Numbered from the stretch's first letter, positions 1 to 11,042 are shown. The stretch is DNA of 64,000 nucleotides from Ulota crispa (GCA_963920765.1 OY987249.1:13764817-13828816), one strand, 5' to 3'. Program-made: numbers and translations. The notes: generated from the sequence alone by a model not told the origin.

Positions 1-155
1 CAGTTGCTCTCTCTGCCCTGTTTTCCCGATTTCTCGAGCATTTTGCTTCAACTTTCTCTTGCCAGATTCTCTCTCTGCCCTGTTTTCCTGGTTTCTCGAA
101 CATCTTTTTTCCAAGTTTTCCTTGCCAATTGCTCTCGGAGTCCTGTTTTGAAAAC
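1..155. repeat. 63-bp tandem repeat upstream of the phosphatase exon
   Basis: About two and a half imperfect copies of a 63-64 bp pyrimidine-rich unit begin at positions 1, 64 and 127. Each copy contains the core CTGCCCTGTTTTCC or a close variant, followed by a TTTCTCGA word. The array runs off the left edge, so its true size is unknown. It sits just before the splice acceptor of the first phosphatase exon in the window, so it is probably intronic. Confidence 0.75.
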
Positions 156-175
156 CTAGGAAAATGTTGCCGCAG

Positions 176-2751
176 GGCTCTAGGGACTACAACGTCGGAG
201 AGTCGCCGGATGCTCGAGCTGTGACAGTTGCTGAAGAGATTGGGCTGAAGCTGCCTGAAGGGGCTACAGCTCGTGTCTTCGAGTGTCAGGCGGACATTGT
301 CCTGTTCGACCTTCTCGTCGTCATGGATAAGGTAGGGACCCCCATTCCCATAGTTTTTTCAACTATTTTTGGTAGTTCCAATGGAAACCTTTGAGTGTGT
401 TTTATTCCCCTTTTTGAGAGAATTCCAAAGCATGAAAATATGTAGTACTTGGATATATATATGGACAAGAAGGGACGGTTCACATTATGGTGCACGTGCA
501 AGTCTCACTGCAACGCGAGCTCCCAGTTTTGTTGGTTATGACAGGCAACAGGAATTGCTAAAGAAAGCATCGAGTATCTTGAGCAAAAGAATTGGTTGGT
601 TGAACTTGGGGGCTTGACTTACTGTTCCATGTTTGCTCAACCCCAATTCTTGAGTGAAGTCCCACCTTCTAGGCACCAAAATCTTCAAAGAGCGTTGCCT
701 TGTAAGCATTTTTAAGTGAACGAGGATGTGTAACTGGGGATTTAGTGTAAACTGCCAAGTCCTGACTTTTAATTCATAACAAATCAGCTTCTGAGATTAT
801 AGTGGGACAAGGGACATGTGAGAACCGCCCATAAGTCATGAATTTTGGAAACCTCACAATTCCATCTCTGTAGGACTTACAAGTATCTCATTTCTTACAA
901 GTCATGTCATTCGTGTACTGCTAACATGAACCCTTGCGGTACTTGAGAAGAGCGTTATTTCTGTACTCCATTCTCAATGCGTAAAGTTGGTATCTGCTCA
1001 TATCCATTTTTCTTTCTCAAAATGTGTAAATTACGTGTCTCTATCAAAGAACAGTCCCAAATGAGCCTCCAAGTGGAGAAGGAGGCTTTGGCACTGCATG
1101 GGTGGCAACACTCTATGCAAGAGTAGGAGTATGGAGCGCCTTTCCTATAGTAGTGAAAGACAATGACACATTAGCAGAGTTAGAGTTTTTATTCCATGGG
1201 GATTAGTGTTGGAATGGTTGCCCTGTTTTTGTATTGCAAGGAATGGTGCATATCACTATACCTTGCCTTCATTTTTCACAAATTTTGTTATTAAAGCGCC
1301 TATGGCGAGTCCAGGGACGTGACCCATAGTAACATATAAGGCTGTTACATCAAAAGAACAGTTCTGCTCATCAACGCAAAAGGCTGTTTAAATTTGAAAC
1401 TTTGGGGATTCACTGGCCTGTTGGGCGCTTGGTTTGTGTGCGTCTGTGCAGTTTAATGCATCGGACGTGCTGAAGGAGGTCACAGTGTATGAAGCGATTG
1501 ACAAGGGCGCTCGATACACACAAAAAGTCCGACGACTTGCTGAATTTTGTAGGACAAAGAAGGTGAGCAAACCCTTGACTGATTTACTCAACTTAGTTCG
1601 GCTCTTTTCACAACAACACGGGTTGTTGTCAAAGCTTGCTTGCAAAATTTCAACCATGTGAAATTCTTTATTTTTTTTTCAAATCCAGCCTTGTGTAGTA
1701 TGTATTCTGTCAAAGAGAATTGCCACCAAAAATTCCTTCTCCCCTACCCTGCAACGGATCCTACAATTCTATTTTAATGAAGCGAATGCAAAACTAAGAA
1801 CTCTACTGTAAAAACTCTTGTCTACGATATTTGAGGATCATTTATGAATGAAAAGGAACGTGGTGTGAAAGGAATTTGTATATGGTTTTATGGTGAGGTG
1901 ATGCTGATGTTTTGGATAGGGTACTGTACAATCCCGATCCTCCAAAACTTACTTGTCAAAGTACTACCCCCTCTCCCAATCGGTAGAGGTGTCAAATCAT
2001 GTTTTTTTATGCCACCTCCATTCTCAATGCATAAGCTGACACCTCTACTCTTCAGCTACTCTTGAATGGCTGAGGATCTTTACAGGTATAAATAGAAATG
2101 AAACTGTACTAATAAAGTAGTCATTTACACTTGGAATGGAATATCAGACGGTATTGTTTTGAATTTTGAATTTCATGCAGCTTTCCTTTTTAAGGGGGTG
2201 TACATTAACACGAACAGATTGGTGTTTGGCGACAGATGGAAGACATAGATGACCCTTTGTATGGAAATATGGGTGGTCCCGAGGAACTGGTATGTGTTTA
2301 TATAACTGGAAATATATGTATACATGCACATGTTTTCCCCTTCCGGAGATTTTTTCGTTTTCTCTTAAAGAGTCCTGATTGGCTAGTATCTATTTATTCA
2401 ACTGTAGTTCGTTGCAACTTTATAATTTGTAATAGATACTATTTTATTCCTGCCAAGGATTATAAATGTTTCGTGTGTTTCTGAGATTGGTCCGTGGTCC
2501 CATTTCAGGTACTCCTGCGAGAATCATACGAAGACATACGTGCTTCCTGTATTGGTCTCATGCAGACTATTATGGACATTAAGTCTTGTTTGCAAGGTAT
2601 GCATCAAGAAACCTTTGTGTTATTTTTAAACGAATATAAAATAATCAATAAAAAACACGGGTGGAGTTATGTCAAACCACATAAAATTCTTTACGCCACT
2701 AGATTTAACTTAGAGTGCCCAGGTTTCAAGAAAAAACTAGAGCAGCTGTAG
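176..2751 (+). CDS. Low-molecular-weight protein tyrosine phosphatase, C-terminal part (5' exons outside window)
   Basis: This enzyme family dephosphorylates phosphotyrosine through a cysteinyl intermediate. Exons inferred from GT-AG sites and frame are 176-331, 1452-1562, 2236-2289, 2509-2596 and 2723-2751, giving about 145 residues. The family order is visible: a YNVGESPDARAV stretch (compare NVGRSPDPRAV in animal enzymes), FDLLVVMDKFNASDV (compare FDYILCMDESN), KVRRLAEFC, then DDPLYGN, which carries the general-acid Asp of the family's DPxYG motif, then EELVLLRESYEDIRASC. The N-terminal P-loop CxxNxCRS is absent, so its exon must lie off the left edge or the gene is truncated. An ATG at 164 is in frame but lies just before a CAG acceptor, so I do not take it as the start. 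The last intron (2597-2722) is 126 nt and has no in-frame stop, so both the spliced and the retained reading end at the same TAG. Arabidopsis At3g44620 is the expected relative. Confidence 0.8.
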
Positions 2752-3318
2752 CCGAAAATATTCATTCTTCTCATCCAGACTCTCCCCACGGATTTAATTC
2801 CTCATTAAGTATTACACTAACTAAATCATCAAGAAGCTAAGAAATCGGAGACAAAAATTTAAAAAACTTGAGGTGCAGACTACTGCTGCTTTGTCTACAA
2901 TGCGAGCTGTACGGCACAATTTTGTACTTATTACTTTAATTGAGCATGCTATGCTTATCAAGGTTTCTAGTTTTGGACCACTCTTTTGAACTTGCAAGTG
3001 TCACAACTCCTGCAAGTATTTTGTAGATTCAAACTAGATTGGTAGGTGGTACATTGGTGGTGGATTTGTAGTGATTTTAGGACAAAGCCTTTTGACAGTG
3101 ATTTGAACATGTATTTGAAAATTGTTTTGCTATCACTTCCATGTGCTCAATACACCTCAAATTTAAACACTTTTTGTCGCCCTTCCTTAGCCTACAAAAC
3201 ATGTTGTGGCGAGAAAATCCACTATATAAGAGAATGATTTGAGTCTGAAAGTAGATCTTTTTGGCTGAGTCTCTATTATGCTTTACTTCATAGGATATCT
3301 ATATTTTAGTTTATTAGT
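2752..3318. other. Gene-free stretch downstream of the phosphatase gene
   Basis: AT-rich DNA following the phosphatase stop codon. It should contain the 3' untranslated region. I see no repeat structure or coding signal that I can support. Confidence 0.5.
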
Positions 3319-3522
3319 TTATTTTCCTCTCAAAGTGTACGAGGAAATGACCTCAAGCAGAGAATCTGATTCTTCAGCTTGATTTGTGATTGCAACAGAG
3401 CCAGAAACATTGAAACTTGGAGTGGCGAAGTCCTTGGGGGAGATGGAATCGCTGGACTGGCTGGTGCCTCCAATGTTGCAGAAGGCGGAGACTTTGTTCA
3501 ATTGATCAATGTGGTGTTTTAC
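3319..3522 (-). CDS. Possible terminal exon of an unrecognised minus-strand gene
   Basis: A minus-strand open frame of 67 codons plus stop follows a good acceptor (pyrimidine-poor, but ending TTTGTGCAG) at 3523. The predicted peptide starts VKHHIDQLNKVSAFCNIGGT and ends SYTLRGK. It is richer in GC than its surroundings, and its composition (Ser/Thr-rich, polar) looks protein-like. I do not recognise a family. No convincing upstream exons were found between 3523 and the 3' end of the ALKBH gene at 5412, so it may instead be a gene fragment or a chance open frame. Confidence 0.3.
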   Translation of the reverse strand, partial: VKHHIDQLNKVSAFCNIGGTSQSSDSISPKDFATPSFNVSGSVAITNQAEESDSLLEVISSYTLRGK

Positions 3523-3579
3523 CTGCACAAACCAAAACAAATTTTCTAATACAAACACGCTGATTTCGTTTACTCCCAA

Positions 3580-4848
3580 CCAAATGCTTCTTAGTCCTGT
3601 TTGTTTGTATTTTGCCCTCTGGCATCAAACATTCTAGAACTACGGCAAGGTACCGCGGCTGTTTTTTTTTCCCATTTCACTAGGTAGAGCTCAAGATGAT
3701 GCATTTTGCAAGGGTTTCTGGAAGCAGCGTTTTTGGGAATTTTTGATAGAGGAGGCTGAGTATCACTAGAAACAACAGAAATAAAGAGAAAAAATCAATC
3801 TTTTATGAAAGATGTTGCACTTCATTGTGCTTTACTTTCTTGTGTACTTTGTGAGATTTCTGTCATCGTTGCTTTACATTCTTCGTGAAATCAATATTTT
3901 TTGGTTATTTACGTCCCAGCTCTTCAAATCCTAGTGCAATATCAAGTCTTGGGTGCGATTTGTATACATGTATATATGAAGGGAATTGATATCTGTACCC
4001 CATCTTTTTGACTATTCTACCACACCTACTATATATGGTCAATATTTATGATATTATAGCCTGTGTAACCCACAGGCAAAAGATCACTAATTTGAAATTT
4101 CAGCCTGCCATAGAAGTTGGCACTTCAATTCAAATTTTTAACTCTAGATCCCACTCATAATATTGATTAAAAAATCTAAATTAAACTTACCATAGTTTAG
4201 ATTTTTTAAGTGGTACTATTCACGTTTAAGCTACCGGCGAGCCCTTGCAGGAGTTCCCTTGTCTTTTTTTAACTGCCCGCCCACCCACCGTAGCAGTGGC
4301 TCAAATTACTTACTCAAAATTGCCTCCTCCCCACGGTCCAAAGCCAACAAAAGTACATTGGAGTTCATGCCGACACAACAAAAGCCTTTAACTTACTCCA
4401 AGCTCAACCTGAACAATCCCACATCAGCGCCAAATACAAAGTCCTAATCATCGACTCTCACAATCAATAACAAGCAGCTGTAACTTGGCTTCTCTAGAAG
4501 CAAAGCCTTTTCCCTTGTGGCCCAGAGCCAGTACCCTGTGCCTCCGGTTTTCCAATGTAGAACCTCATTGTAATACAAGTACTTTTGTTCTAAATAAAAA
4601 TTACAACACCATATCACATTCTTCCTCATTCAAATATACACAAAAATTGTAAGAATCAAGTCATGAACCCAGTTGATTCTAAGCATGACCACTCTCACTA
4701 ACTTAGTTCCCAAACTGCTGTTAATGCAATGCAACCTAAGGCTCACCAGTTTCTAAACGCCTTAAACCCTACACCCTAAACTCTCCAACCCTAAAACCCT
4801 AATCCCAAATCGCCTTCCAAGCTCCGAAATGCAACACATGCCAACATC
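3580..4848. other. AT-rich gene-free stretch
   Basis: No coding exon is supported here. A more GC-rich patch at about 4240-4460 contains short open frames on both strands with no recognisable product. Plant telomere-like CCCTAAA words occur near 4765-4800. Confidence 0.4.
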
Positions 4849-5380
4849 TTGCAAGCAGTCACGGGAAGCAAGCAAAGCAAGCTCGACACTCATGCGATAA
4901 CCAGACTCCTGCTGCTGCTGCTGGATTCGATTGAACAAGAAGCTCGTCGATTCTTCTTCGTCTTCTTCCCGGTTGCAGAACTTGACAAATCAGCTTCATT
5001 TCCAAACACACGGTCCTTCAAAATGCAATCATGTCTTCGCCGAGACTCCCTCGCAGGGAGTCACGGCAAGCAAGCTCAACGCTTGGAGCACCGGACCGGA
5101 GTGCTACTGCTGCAAGATTCGATTGAATGGAGCTCAGCAATTCTTCGTCTTCTCCCCAGTGGCGGAGTTTGACAACTCTCTTGATGCGACGATGTGCTTG
5201 ACACTAAACTCTCTTGCAAGGAGTCATAAGGAGAAACCCTAAACGAAGAATAAATTTGTGCTGCAATCACCAGAAGTATTGTTCCTGGATTTCATGCACT
5301 AAAGCTCATCGTCAATTTCTTCTCCTTCTTCCGCCTCTTTTTCTTCGTCGGGTTGCAGAACGGAAACAAGACACGGATGC
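4849..5380. repeat. Degenerate tandem triplication, units of about 170-200 bp, 3' of ALKBH
   Basis: Three diverged copies begin near 4849, 5050 and 5211, each starting with a TCGCAGGGAGTCA-like word (GCAAGCAGTCACGGGAAGC, GCAGGGAGTCACGGCAAGC, GCAAGGAGTCATAAGG). Each continues through a CTGCTG-rich segment, a GATTCGATTGAA-like segment, and a TTCTTCGTCTTCTTCC then GGTTGCAGAACT block. The array lies directly downstream of the minus-strand ALKBH stop, so part of it is probably in that gene's 3' untranslated region. Open frames of about 100 codons crossing it are shared repeat composition rather than evidence of a gene. Confidence 0.7.
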
Positions 5381-5411
5381 CGAGATGGTGCTAAGCGGTG
5401 GTTTTAGGGTT

Positions 5412-6440
5412 TCAGAAGTTAGGGTTAGTAGCAGGGACCATGCATCCCTGCACAAAGCGGTGCATGGGGCCGCTGCCAACGTTGTAATGCGAGTAATTGT
5501 TGCTTCCCTTAGCATTCAAAACCTTCCGAAACGTGACATTGACACGCGGCGACGTGGACTGAGTCTTCCCCGCGCGCTTGGGAATGCTGTGCAGCCAGTT
5601 CGCCATGGTCGTCCCGCGCATCACCACCATGTCGCCATTCCGAAGGGCGAATTTCTCACTGCTCTTTTCCTTCTTCGTCCGGTGCTTCATGACGAAGTCG
5701 CGAGTGCCGCCCAAACTAAGCGACGCGACGCACGGGTTGTGCCCTAAAAAGGATTCGTCGTCCGAGTGGGGCGAGATGGAGTGCGTACCGTCAGCATAAA
5801 AGTTCACCAGGACGAAGTTGTAGCTCTCTCCAGTGGCATGCTCCACGCATTTCTTGAGCTCCTGTAAGCATCCCGGAATCGGACGTGGCGGGGACTGGTA
5901 CACATTCGATGGCACCGGCTGCTTCGACACGGCAGACAACACCGTCACTTCACCCGGAATCCTAACCCTAACCCCAATTTTCTCGCCATTTCCAAGCTTC
6001 TCATCATGCTCTGGGGCGAACACGGCGCTCTCGTCGAGTCCGAACACGGTGGTGTAGCGCGGCGTGTTGATCGTCATCCCCCTCGCGAGGTACGCCACTT
6101 TGTACCACGGCAGCGACTCCAGCAAGTGTTTGTACAGTAGTGTTGCTACCGAGGGTTTGAAGAATGGTTGGAAGTAGAGCAGGTCCAGGTCGCCTTTCTT
6201 TATCACCGTCGCGTGTGCCGATCCCGCAGCAGCTAATGCTCGTCGTTCTGCCAATTGTAGATCCGCAATCGGAAACGGATATGTCGCGTGCGTTGAGTAC
6301 GTCGGCATTGGAGTCTCCGCCACTCCTTCCGCTTGCTCTTCGGAGTCAAGCTTTTCCGCTGGCTCCGTCGCCGCGGACAGCTTCTGCTTCTTCCGCGCGA
6401 ACATCTCCATTATCTGGTTCGGACTCCTCGCCGCGGCCAT
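5412..6440 (-). CDS. ALKBH2: ALKBH2-type alpha-ketoglutarate-dependent DNA dioxygenase
   Basis: A single 342-residue open frame. AlkB-family enzymes use Fe(II) and 2-oxoglutarate to remove alkyl lesions (1-methyladenine, 3-methylcytosine) from DNA. The iron-binding HxD is at H225 and D227 in SPHSDDESFLGHNPCVASLS, with the distal histidine at H284 in NWLHSIPKR. The 2-oxoglutarate-binding arginines are R299 and R305 in SPRVNVTFR. NFYADGTHSISPHSDDE matches the family's NxYxxGxxxxxxHxD signature, and LPWYK plus TPRYTTVFG match the nucleotide-recognition lid of ALKBH2/3 proteins. The N-terminal 85 residues are low complexity. Residues 8-20 (NQIMEMFARKKQK) vaguely resemble a PCNA-interacting motif followed by basic residues, which is my inference. 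All key residues are present and I see no intron. The upstream region is shared head-to-head with the DUF1279 gene. Confidence 0.93.
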   Translation of the reverse strand: MAAARSPNQIMEMFARKKQKLSAATEPAEKLDSEEQAEGVAETPMPTYSTHATYPFPIADLQLAERRALAAAGSAHATVIKKGDLDLLYFQPFFKPSVATLLYKHLLESLPWYKVAYLARGMTINTPRYTTVFGLDESAVFAPEHDEKLGNGEKIGVRVRIPGEVTVLSAVSKQPVPSNVYQSPPRPIPGCLQELKKCVEHATGESYNFVLVNFYADGTHSISPHSDDESFLGHNPCVASLSLGGTRDFVMKHRTKKEKSSEKFALRNGDMVVMRGTTMANWLHSIPKRAGKTQSTSPRVNVTFRKVLNAKGSNNYSHYNVGSGPMHRFVQGCMVPATNPNF

Positions 6441-7688
6441 TGCGTCGCCACTCTGCCTCTCCTGATCGCGCTTTCAATGCAATCCAGTCCAGCCAAGTCC
6501 AGTCCTATGTCGCTTCCGAATTCAACAGCTTGAGCGCCATGCAAGGCAAAAGCAGCATTTAGGGTTTCTGTCAAATTGAGCTCAGAGAGGACTTCACCAA
6601 CGGCAACCACCGCTTGTGCTTTTGTTTCTGTCGGTTACAACGCATGGCGGCGCGGCGGTACTGCACATTGCCAATTGGCAGTTATCCGTGAGATTCCAGG
6701 GCTCCACCATCTGACAGAAACGGAACTATAAGAATCAGAAGAACATTCTGAGAATCTTTCGAGAATCTTCATCAACAATCGCAGAAATCCCGGAATTCAA
6801 ATTTAGAGACTTCGGAGTTCGGAGTCGAAATCTTAGTGTCGATTCGGATTCGGATAGGACGACGAATCTTTCACGAATCTCATCCTCAACGTCGCACAAC
6901 AATCAAACTCCGTCACGTCGTTCGGAGTCGTTCTTCCTCTTTCTTACGCTTCCAAATCACAGTCCAGGAAACTTCTTTGGTTCAACCGGCCAAAATCCAA
7001 CATTCTCTTGGGCCAACCGGTTGTCTAGAGTATAAGCCTATAGAAAAACAAAGAGTATTCTTTTTTTTTCCTCTTAAATAGTCAATTTTTTTCCTAAAAA
7101 TTCAATTGGACAATTCTCAAAATCCACCGGCTAGCTTGTAACTAAATGCCGATACTTCCCTTACATTGTTCTAAATCAACTGACCTAACTTAGTCAAGAG
7201 GACCTGCGAGCTTTTATGAGCTTTTATGAGCTTTTGTGAGCTTTTGTGAGCTTTTGCGTGTGCTGCAAGTCATTCGATAACGTGAAGGGAGTAAAGAGAG
7301 TTGCGTACAAGAGCCTTGCCGTGAGAAAAGCTCCGCTTGCGGAAACGTTGCTGGTGTAGAGAAGACGAGAGAAACCATAGAAATGGTAGAACGATAGGGT
7401 TTCGCCTTCTTCTTCGTCATCTTGCTTGCTTTTGTTGTTGCCGTCGTCATCTCCAGCTAGGGTATGCTATTTCAGGAGTGGGGATCTATGAGCAGTCAGC
7501 TGGTTGTCAACATAATAAATTCCACCTATAACCATATACATAGGGCCGTATAATTGTGCATTTTTTTTCGGTTATTTCATTGATTTTGAGTTGAGAATCT
7601 TTCTGCTCACAAAATCTTGAATCCTTGCTCACCATTTTATGCTCACCATATAGCGTCATCCGTGTCGTTGTTGTCGTCGTCTCCAGCT
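6441..7688. promoter_or_regulatory. Head-to-head intergenic region between ALKBH and DUF1279 genes
   Basis: The 1.25 kb between the two divergent start codons must hold both promoters and both 5' untranslated regions. The first 400 bp next to ALKBH are GC-rich, and the rest is AT-rich. Short open frames here have no recognisable product. I could not pin down TATA boxes or transcription starts. Confidence 0.45.
7208..7257. repeat. 11-bp minisatellite
   Basis: Five direct copies of GAGCTTTTATG/GAGCTTTTGTG follow one another. They sit in the intergenic region about 430 bp upstream of the DUF1279 start codon. Confidence 0.9.
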
Positions 7689-10600
7689 ATGGCGTCGATG
7701 ATTTCCACGATTGCGACTGGAACTTCGCATCACTCTCGTCCGTTCCTGACCCGCGATGCCGGATTCCGTGTCCCATCGGTGTCGGTAGAATTGCTTCGGT
7801 TGCGAGGTGGAAGTGATGTTCGTGTATTCGGAAGAATTGGCTGTTCTGGGGATAGGAGAACACCGGCACGGCTTCGAGCAGCGGCGGATAATTCTCCAGA
7901 GTCTTTGAATTTCACCGACGGCGAACAGTCGGTGAGTGGCCATCCAATCCTTGGTATAATGCATGACACTTATAACCAACAAGTATTGGCCAAACAAGAA
8001 ATACTAAAGCTTAACACATATAAGGTAGTGTGCTCATAAATCAACAATCTAAGGGCTGAAACTGAATTGTGGGGAGGTGAAATTTCTTGAACTATTTTTC
8101 AGTAAATTCTCCTTGGAAGACAAGAAGAATTGACATCCAACCCAAATTATTTCGTAATTTTTGGAACTTTATGGAATTAGGTCTGAAATTTTGAAGTGGA
8201 AAGGCCATAGGTCTCTAAAACCGCCCACCTCCTCAAATGTGCACTCCTTGTACATTTTGAAAACCTCTGAAAATAAGCATGTACAGCAAAAGAACATTTG
8301 AGAAGGTGGGGCGTTTTAATGCCTGGACAGTTTATGAGCACACTACCTTATTCATTAGCTCAAAAGTTATTCCACTATTAACAAACCCTAAGCTTCATCT
8401 TGGTGGACTCAAATTTTTGATAACTTTTTTTTGACAAAGCCTTAGGGTAACCACTTGAATTCGAAGTTGTTAGTTTTAAGTGTCATGCACAGTATGGCTT
8501 TTAGAATTTGCAACTCTTTGCAGTTGCAGGACACGTGCGAGGGATCTGGCATTAGATTCTTTGCCGATTGTTCGTGCGGTAATGCAGTCGAAGTCGGTAA
8601 GTCGGTACGTCGGAGTGGTCAATGTGGTTGGCTTTTTGTGGTCTTAGGGTTTGATGGTCGTTTCGAATTTTTATTTGCCATTGTGGAACTTTTGCTGAAT
8701 TTGGGTGTCTTTTATGCTCAACCAGGAATCGACCAAGATCTCAAATTCATCCTTTTGGAAGAACTGGCAGGTATGAAATTTGCTACCGACACTGATGTCG
8801 AATCGCCCATCTCAGTTGTTACGAGTTTCAGTTTCTTCTGCACATTGAAAACCGTCATGGTGAGAATCTTTGCAAGAAATATAGAAAAAATAGAAAGTGA
8901 ATATTATGGATTGCAGAAACGTTTCAAATTTCCATGTTTGGGGGGGGGACAAGATTGGAACCTTCACTCTTCAGAATTGGAAAACTCACAAAGGCTATAA
9001 ACAATTCAACACAGCACACTTGTTTATCGTTTGTGAGTTTTACGACCGGTTGTAGGTGCCAACTTGTGTTGGGGTTTTTCGGAAAATACTTGGAGGAGGA
9101 GCTGAAGTTTGGATTTTTTTATTATTACAGTCTCTTTTTATTTTTTGTGCCTTGCCCATGATGATGTTAGGTTTGCATGTAGCTAGAGCGTGAGCGTCAA
9201 GGATTTTTTGGTTTTCTATCTAGATGTGCTCATGTGTGTTATTTGACAATCCCTAGATTTCCGTGTAAGTTCCAGTCTTGATGCCCACTATTCTTATTAA
9301 CCCTTAAATTGCATGATGTTCTCAAATTGTATGATGTTGTTCATTGGAAAGTCTTAACATTGTGACCAATTTTTTTTCTTATTTGACCAAACCCTAAATT
9401 AAGGGAGGTTCACGGTATCTAGATATCTCAACTGTGCTGCTTTTTGTCGGACATGTTTTGTTCTTTAATTTACCTTTTTACAGATGAACGCTGGAGAGTT
9501 GAAGGAGAAAGTGGCCAAACTGGGACGAGCTGGTTTGCTGGCGTACGGCTTGTTCAACGCCGTCACATACACCACCTTCTTCTTCATCGCGTTTCTGGCG
9601 TTTGAGAAAACGGGACAAAACCCTACTAAGAATCTCAAAGCTTGTCTTGGGGTACGTCCTTCCCACTCCTCCTGTCCCTTATCTCAACCCTGAGAGTCCC
9701 GCCTGAAGGAGATGACCCAACTTTGTTGAGTTATAAAGATAATGAGAAATACCAAATAAATGCCTGAACATTTTAAACAAGAAAATTGGCGGGACTAGGG
9801 CTCACAATTGGGTTTATGCTTTTTTGTTGCACGTAACTCTTGAGCAAAGTCCCACATTCTAAGCGCCATATTGTTACAAAAATTGCAACTATCTAAGCAT
9901 CTGTAAGTGAACCAAGATGATTCAAAGTTATGTTTCCATTTTTGCTTTGACCCAACTCCTGAGTGATGTCGCACCCCGTGTAAGTGCCAAATTTTCAAAG
10001 TGCTGCCATGTATGCATTTGGGAGGCAAGAATGGGGATGTAGTGAGAATTACTAGGTCCCAACTTTGGACTCTTGCCCAATCAAAGTATGAAGCTTTAGT
10101 AGTAGGACTTGGGAAGAGGGATACAGTGTGAAGGAAAAGTTTCATGGATACCCCTGAAGTTTGCAATTTTTGCATAGATACTCCTGCATTACTCTTGGAT
10201 CAAAAAAGTTAGGCATTTGTTTGTTGTGCTCATACTTCCTTTATGACCAATGTTGAAAAAGGAAATGTAATGAAACAAAAAAGAAGAAATGTGCACACAA
10301 AGGAAGAAGGAAAGTGGCATTCACAACAAAACAAACGCCTAAATTTTTTGGTCCAAGGGTATTTGTGCAGTTCCTGAAAAAACAAGGGTACCTATGCAAA
10401 TATTGCAAACTTCAGGGGTATCCATGAAATTTTCCCTAGTGTGAACTGCCCTTTAACCCTTAAATGCTAGGGGTCTCTACAGTTGTGCCCACATATTAAA
10501 ATATTATTTTTAAAAGTTGCAAAAGTCAATAGTGCATGGTCCCTCATGACAATTACAGTAAGGGCAGCTTGGGACCTAACACCATGACTCTGAAATTTCT

Positions 10601-11042
10601 CACAATTTGGGTTGTCTAAAAATATGAGTGCAATTCATGAGATAATTTTTGCCTTATATGATGGACCATGTGTTTATGATCACTTCTGAAAAAAATCAGA
10701 CTAAAAACTGCTATTTTTATGCTCAGAGAGTGTTTTTTTATGGTTAAGGGACAAAAAAATTGTCCCTTTTGGCGTTTAAGGGTTAACTTACATGGCCATG
10801 CTTTTATTTGTTTCTGGTGCCAGGGAATGGTATCAATGTGGACGGGGAACAACTTCACGAGGCCGTTGCGAGTCGCGGGAGCTGCAGCTCTGGCCCCTTT
10901 CATGGGCAAAGTCTTAAAAACCACGCAGAAATTGATGCACTTGGCGGACGAAGCCTCGGCGTTTCTGTTTCTGGTCATCTCCTTGTGTGCGCTGTGTGCT
11001 GCCGCTGTGGGCATCCTGATTTTGTCTCGCTTGGGCAGATGA
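7689..11042 (+). CDS. Chloroplast-targeted DUF1279 (FAM210-like) membrane protein
   Basis: Three exons (7689-7931, 9484-9651, 10824-11042), all joined in phase 0, give 209 residues. Donors are TCG|GTGAGT and GGG|GTACGT; acceptors are TTACAG and GCCAG. Residues 1-70 are rich in Ser, Arg and Ala with almost no acidic residues, as expected of a chloroplast transit peptide. The DUF1279 core follows: ELKEKVAKLGRAGLLAYGLF, a hydrophobic segment TYTTFFFIAFLAFE, then SMWTGNNFTRPLRVAGAAAL. The C-terminus is a second membrane span ending GILILSRLGR, like Arabidopsis At2g27290 (ends ILSRWGK). The biochemical function of plant members is not established. Intron 1 (1.55 kb) holds a TA-target MITE. Intron 2 (1.17 kb) holds three elements packed together: an older MITE fragment, a Mutator-like MITE and a TTAA element. 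Confidence 0.88.
8023..8348. mobile_element. MITE with TA target duplication in DUF1279 intron 1
   Basis: A 326-bp element bounded by TA on both sides. Its near-perfect terminal inverted repeat is AGGTAGTGTGCTCATAAA (8023-8040 and 8331-8348). Inside, 8216-8316 forms a second hairpin, with arms containing CGCCCACCTCCTCAAATG and a near-complement. The TA target fits a Tc1/mariner-type mechanism; the family assignment is an inference. Confidence 0.75.
9945..10452. repeat. Fragment of a dispersed MITE family (ends CAGTGTGAAYTSCCC), interrupted by a later insertion
   Basis: The segment from about 9945 (CCAACTCCTGAGTGATGTC) through GGGGATGTAGTGAGAATTAC (about 10033) to GGATACAGTGTGAA, then CTGCCC at 10446-10451, aligns by eye with 635-850 and with 50598-50807. 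It is interrupted at 10133-10436 by a different MITE. All three copies lie in introns. Confidence 0.55.
10133..10436. mobile_element. Mutator-like MITE, copy 1 (DUF1279 intron 2)
   Basis: A 304-bp foldback element. The left end GGAAAAGTTTCATGGATACC and the complement of the right end share a long terminal inverted repeat continuing into CCTGAAGTTTGCAAT. It is flanked by a 9-bp target duplication, CAGTGTGAA at 10124-10132 and TAGTGTGAA at 10437-10445 (8 of 9 match). Nine-base duplications are typical of Mutator-like elements. A second copy lies at 55337-55654. Confidence 0.8.
10457..10782. mobile_element. TTAA-target (piggyBac-type) non-autonomous element A
   Basis: A 326-bp element flanked by TTAA at 10453-10456 and 10783-10786. 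The inverted ends read CCCTTAAATGC and, in complement, CCCTTAAACGC. It encodes nothing and ends about 40 bp before DUF1279 exon 3. TTAA duplication plus a CCC start is the hallmark of the piggyBac superfamily. No transposase is present, so the assignment rests on the ends only. Confidence 0.65.

Noticed and set aside
164-175. ATG at 164 as start of the phosphatase
   Set aside because: It is in frame but lies within 12 bp of a CAG acceptor, and starting there would give a phosphatase lacking its catalytic Cys loop. An upstream exon outside the window is more likely.
4849-5242. Two overlapping open frames of about 100 codons
   Set aside because: They cross the degenerate tandem repeat; openness follows from the repeated GC-rich unit.
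8455-9000. 181-codon open frame in DUF1279 intron 1
   Set aside because: No recognisable domain, low-complexity Phe/Leu-rich stretches, and it lies between well-supported exons of another gene.
9297-9320. TTAACCCTTAAATTGC as another TTAA element end
   Set aside because: No opposite end with TTAA was found nearby; a match of this length to a loose motif can be chance.
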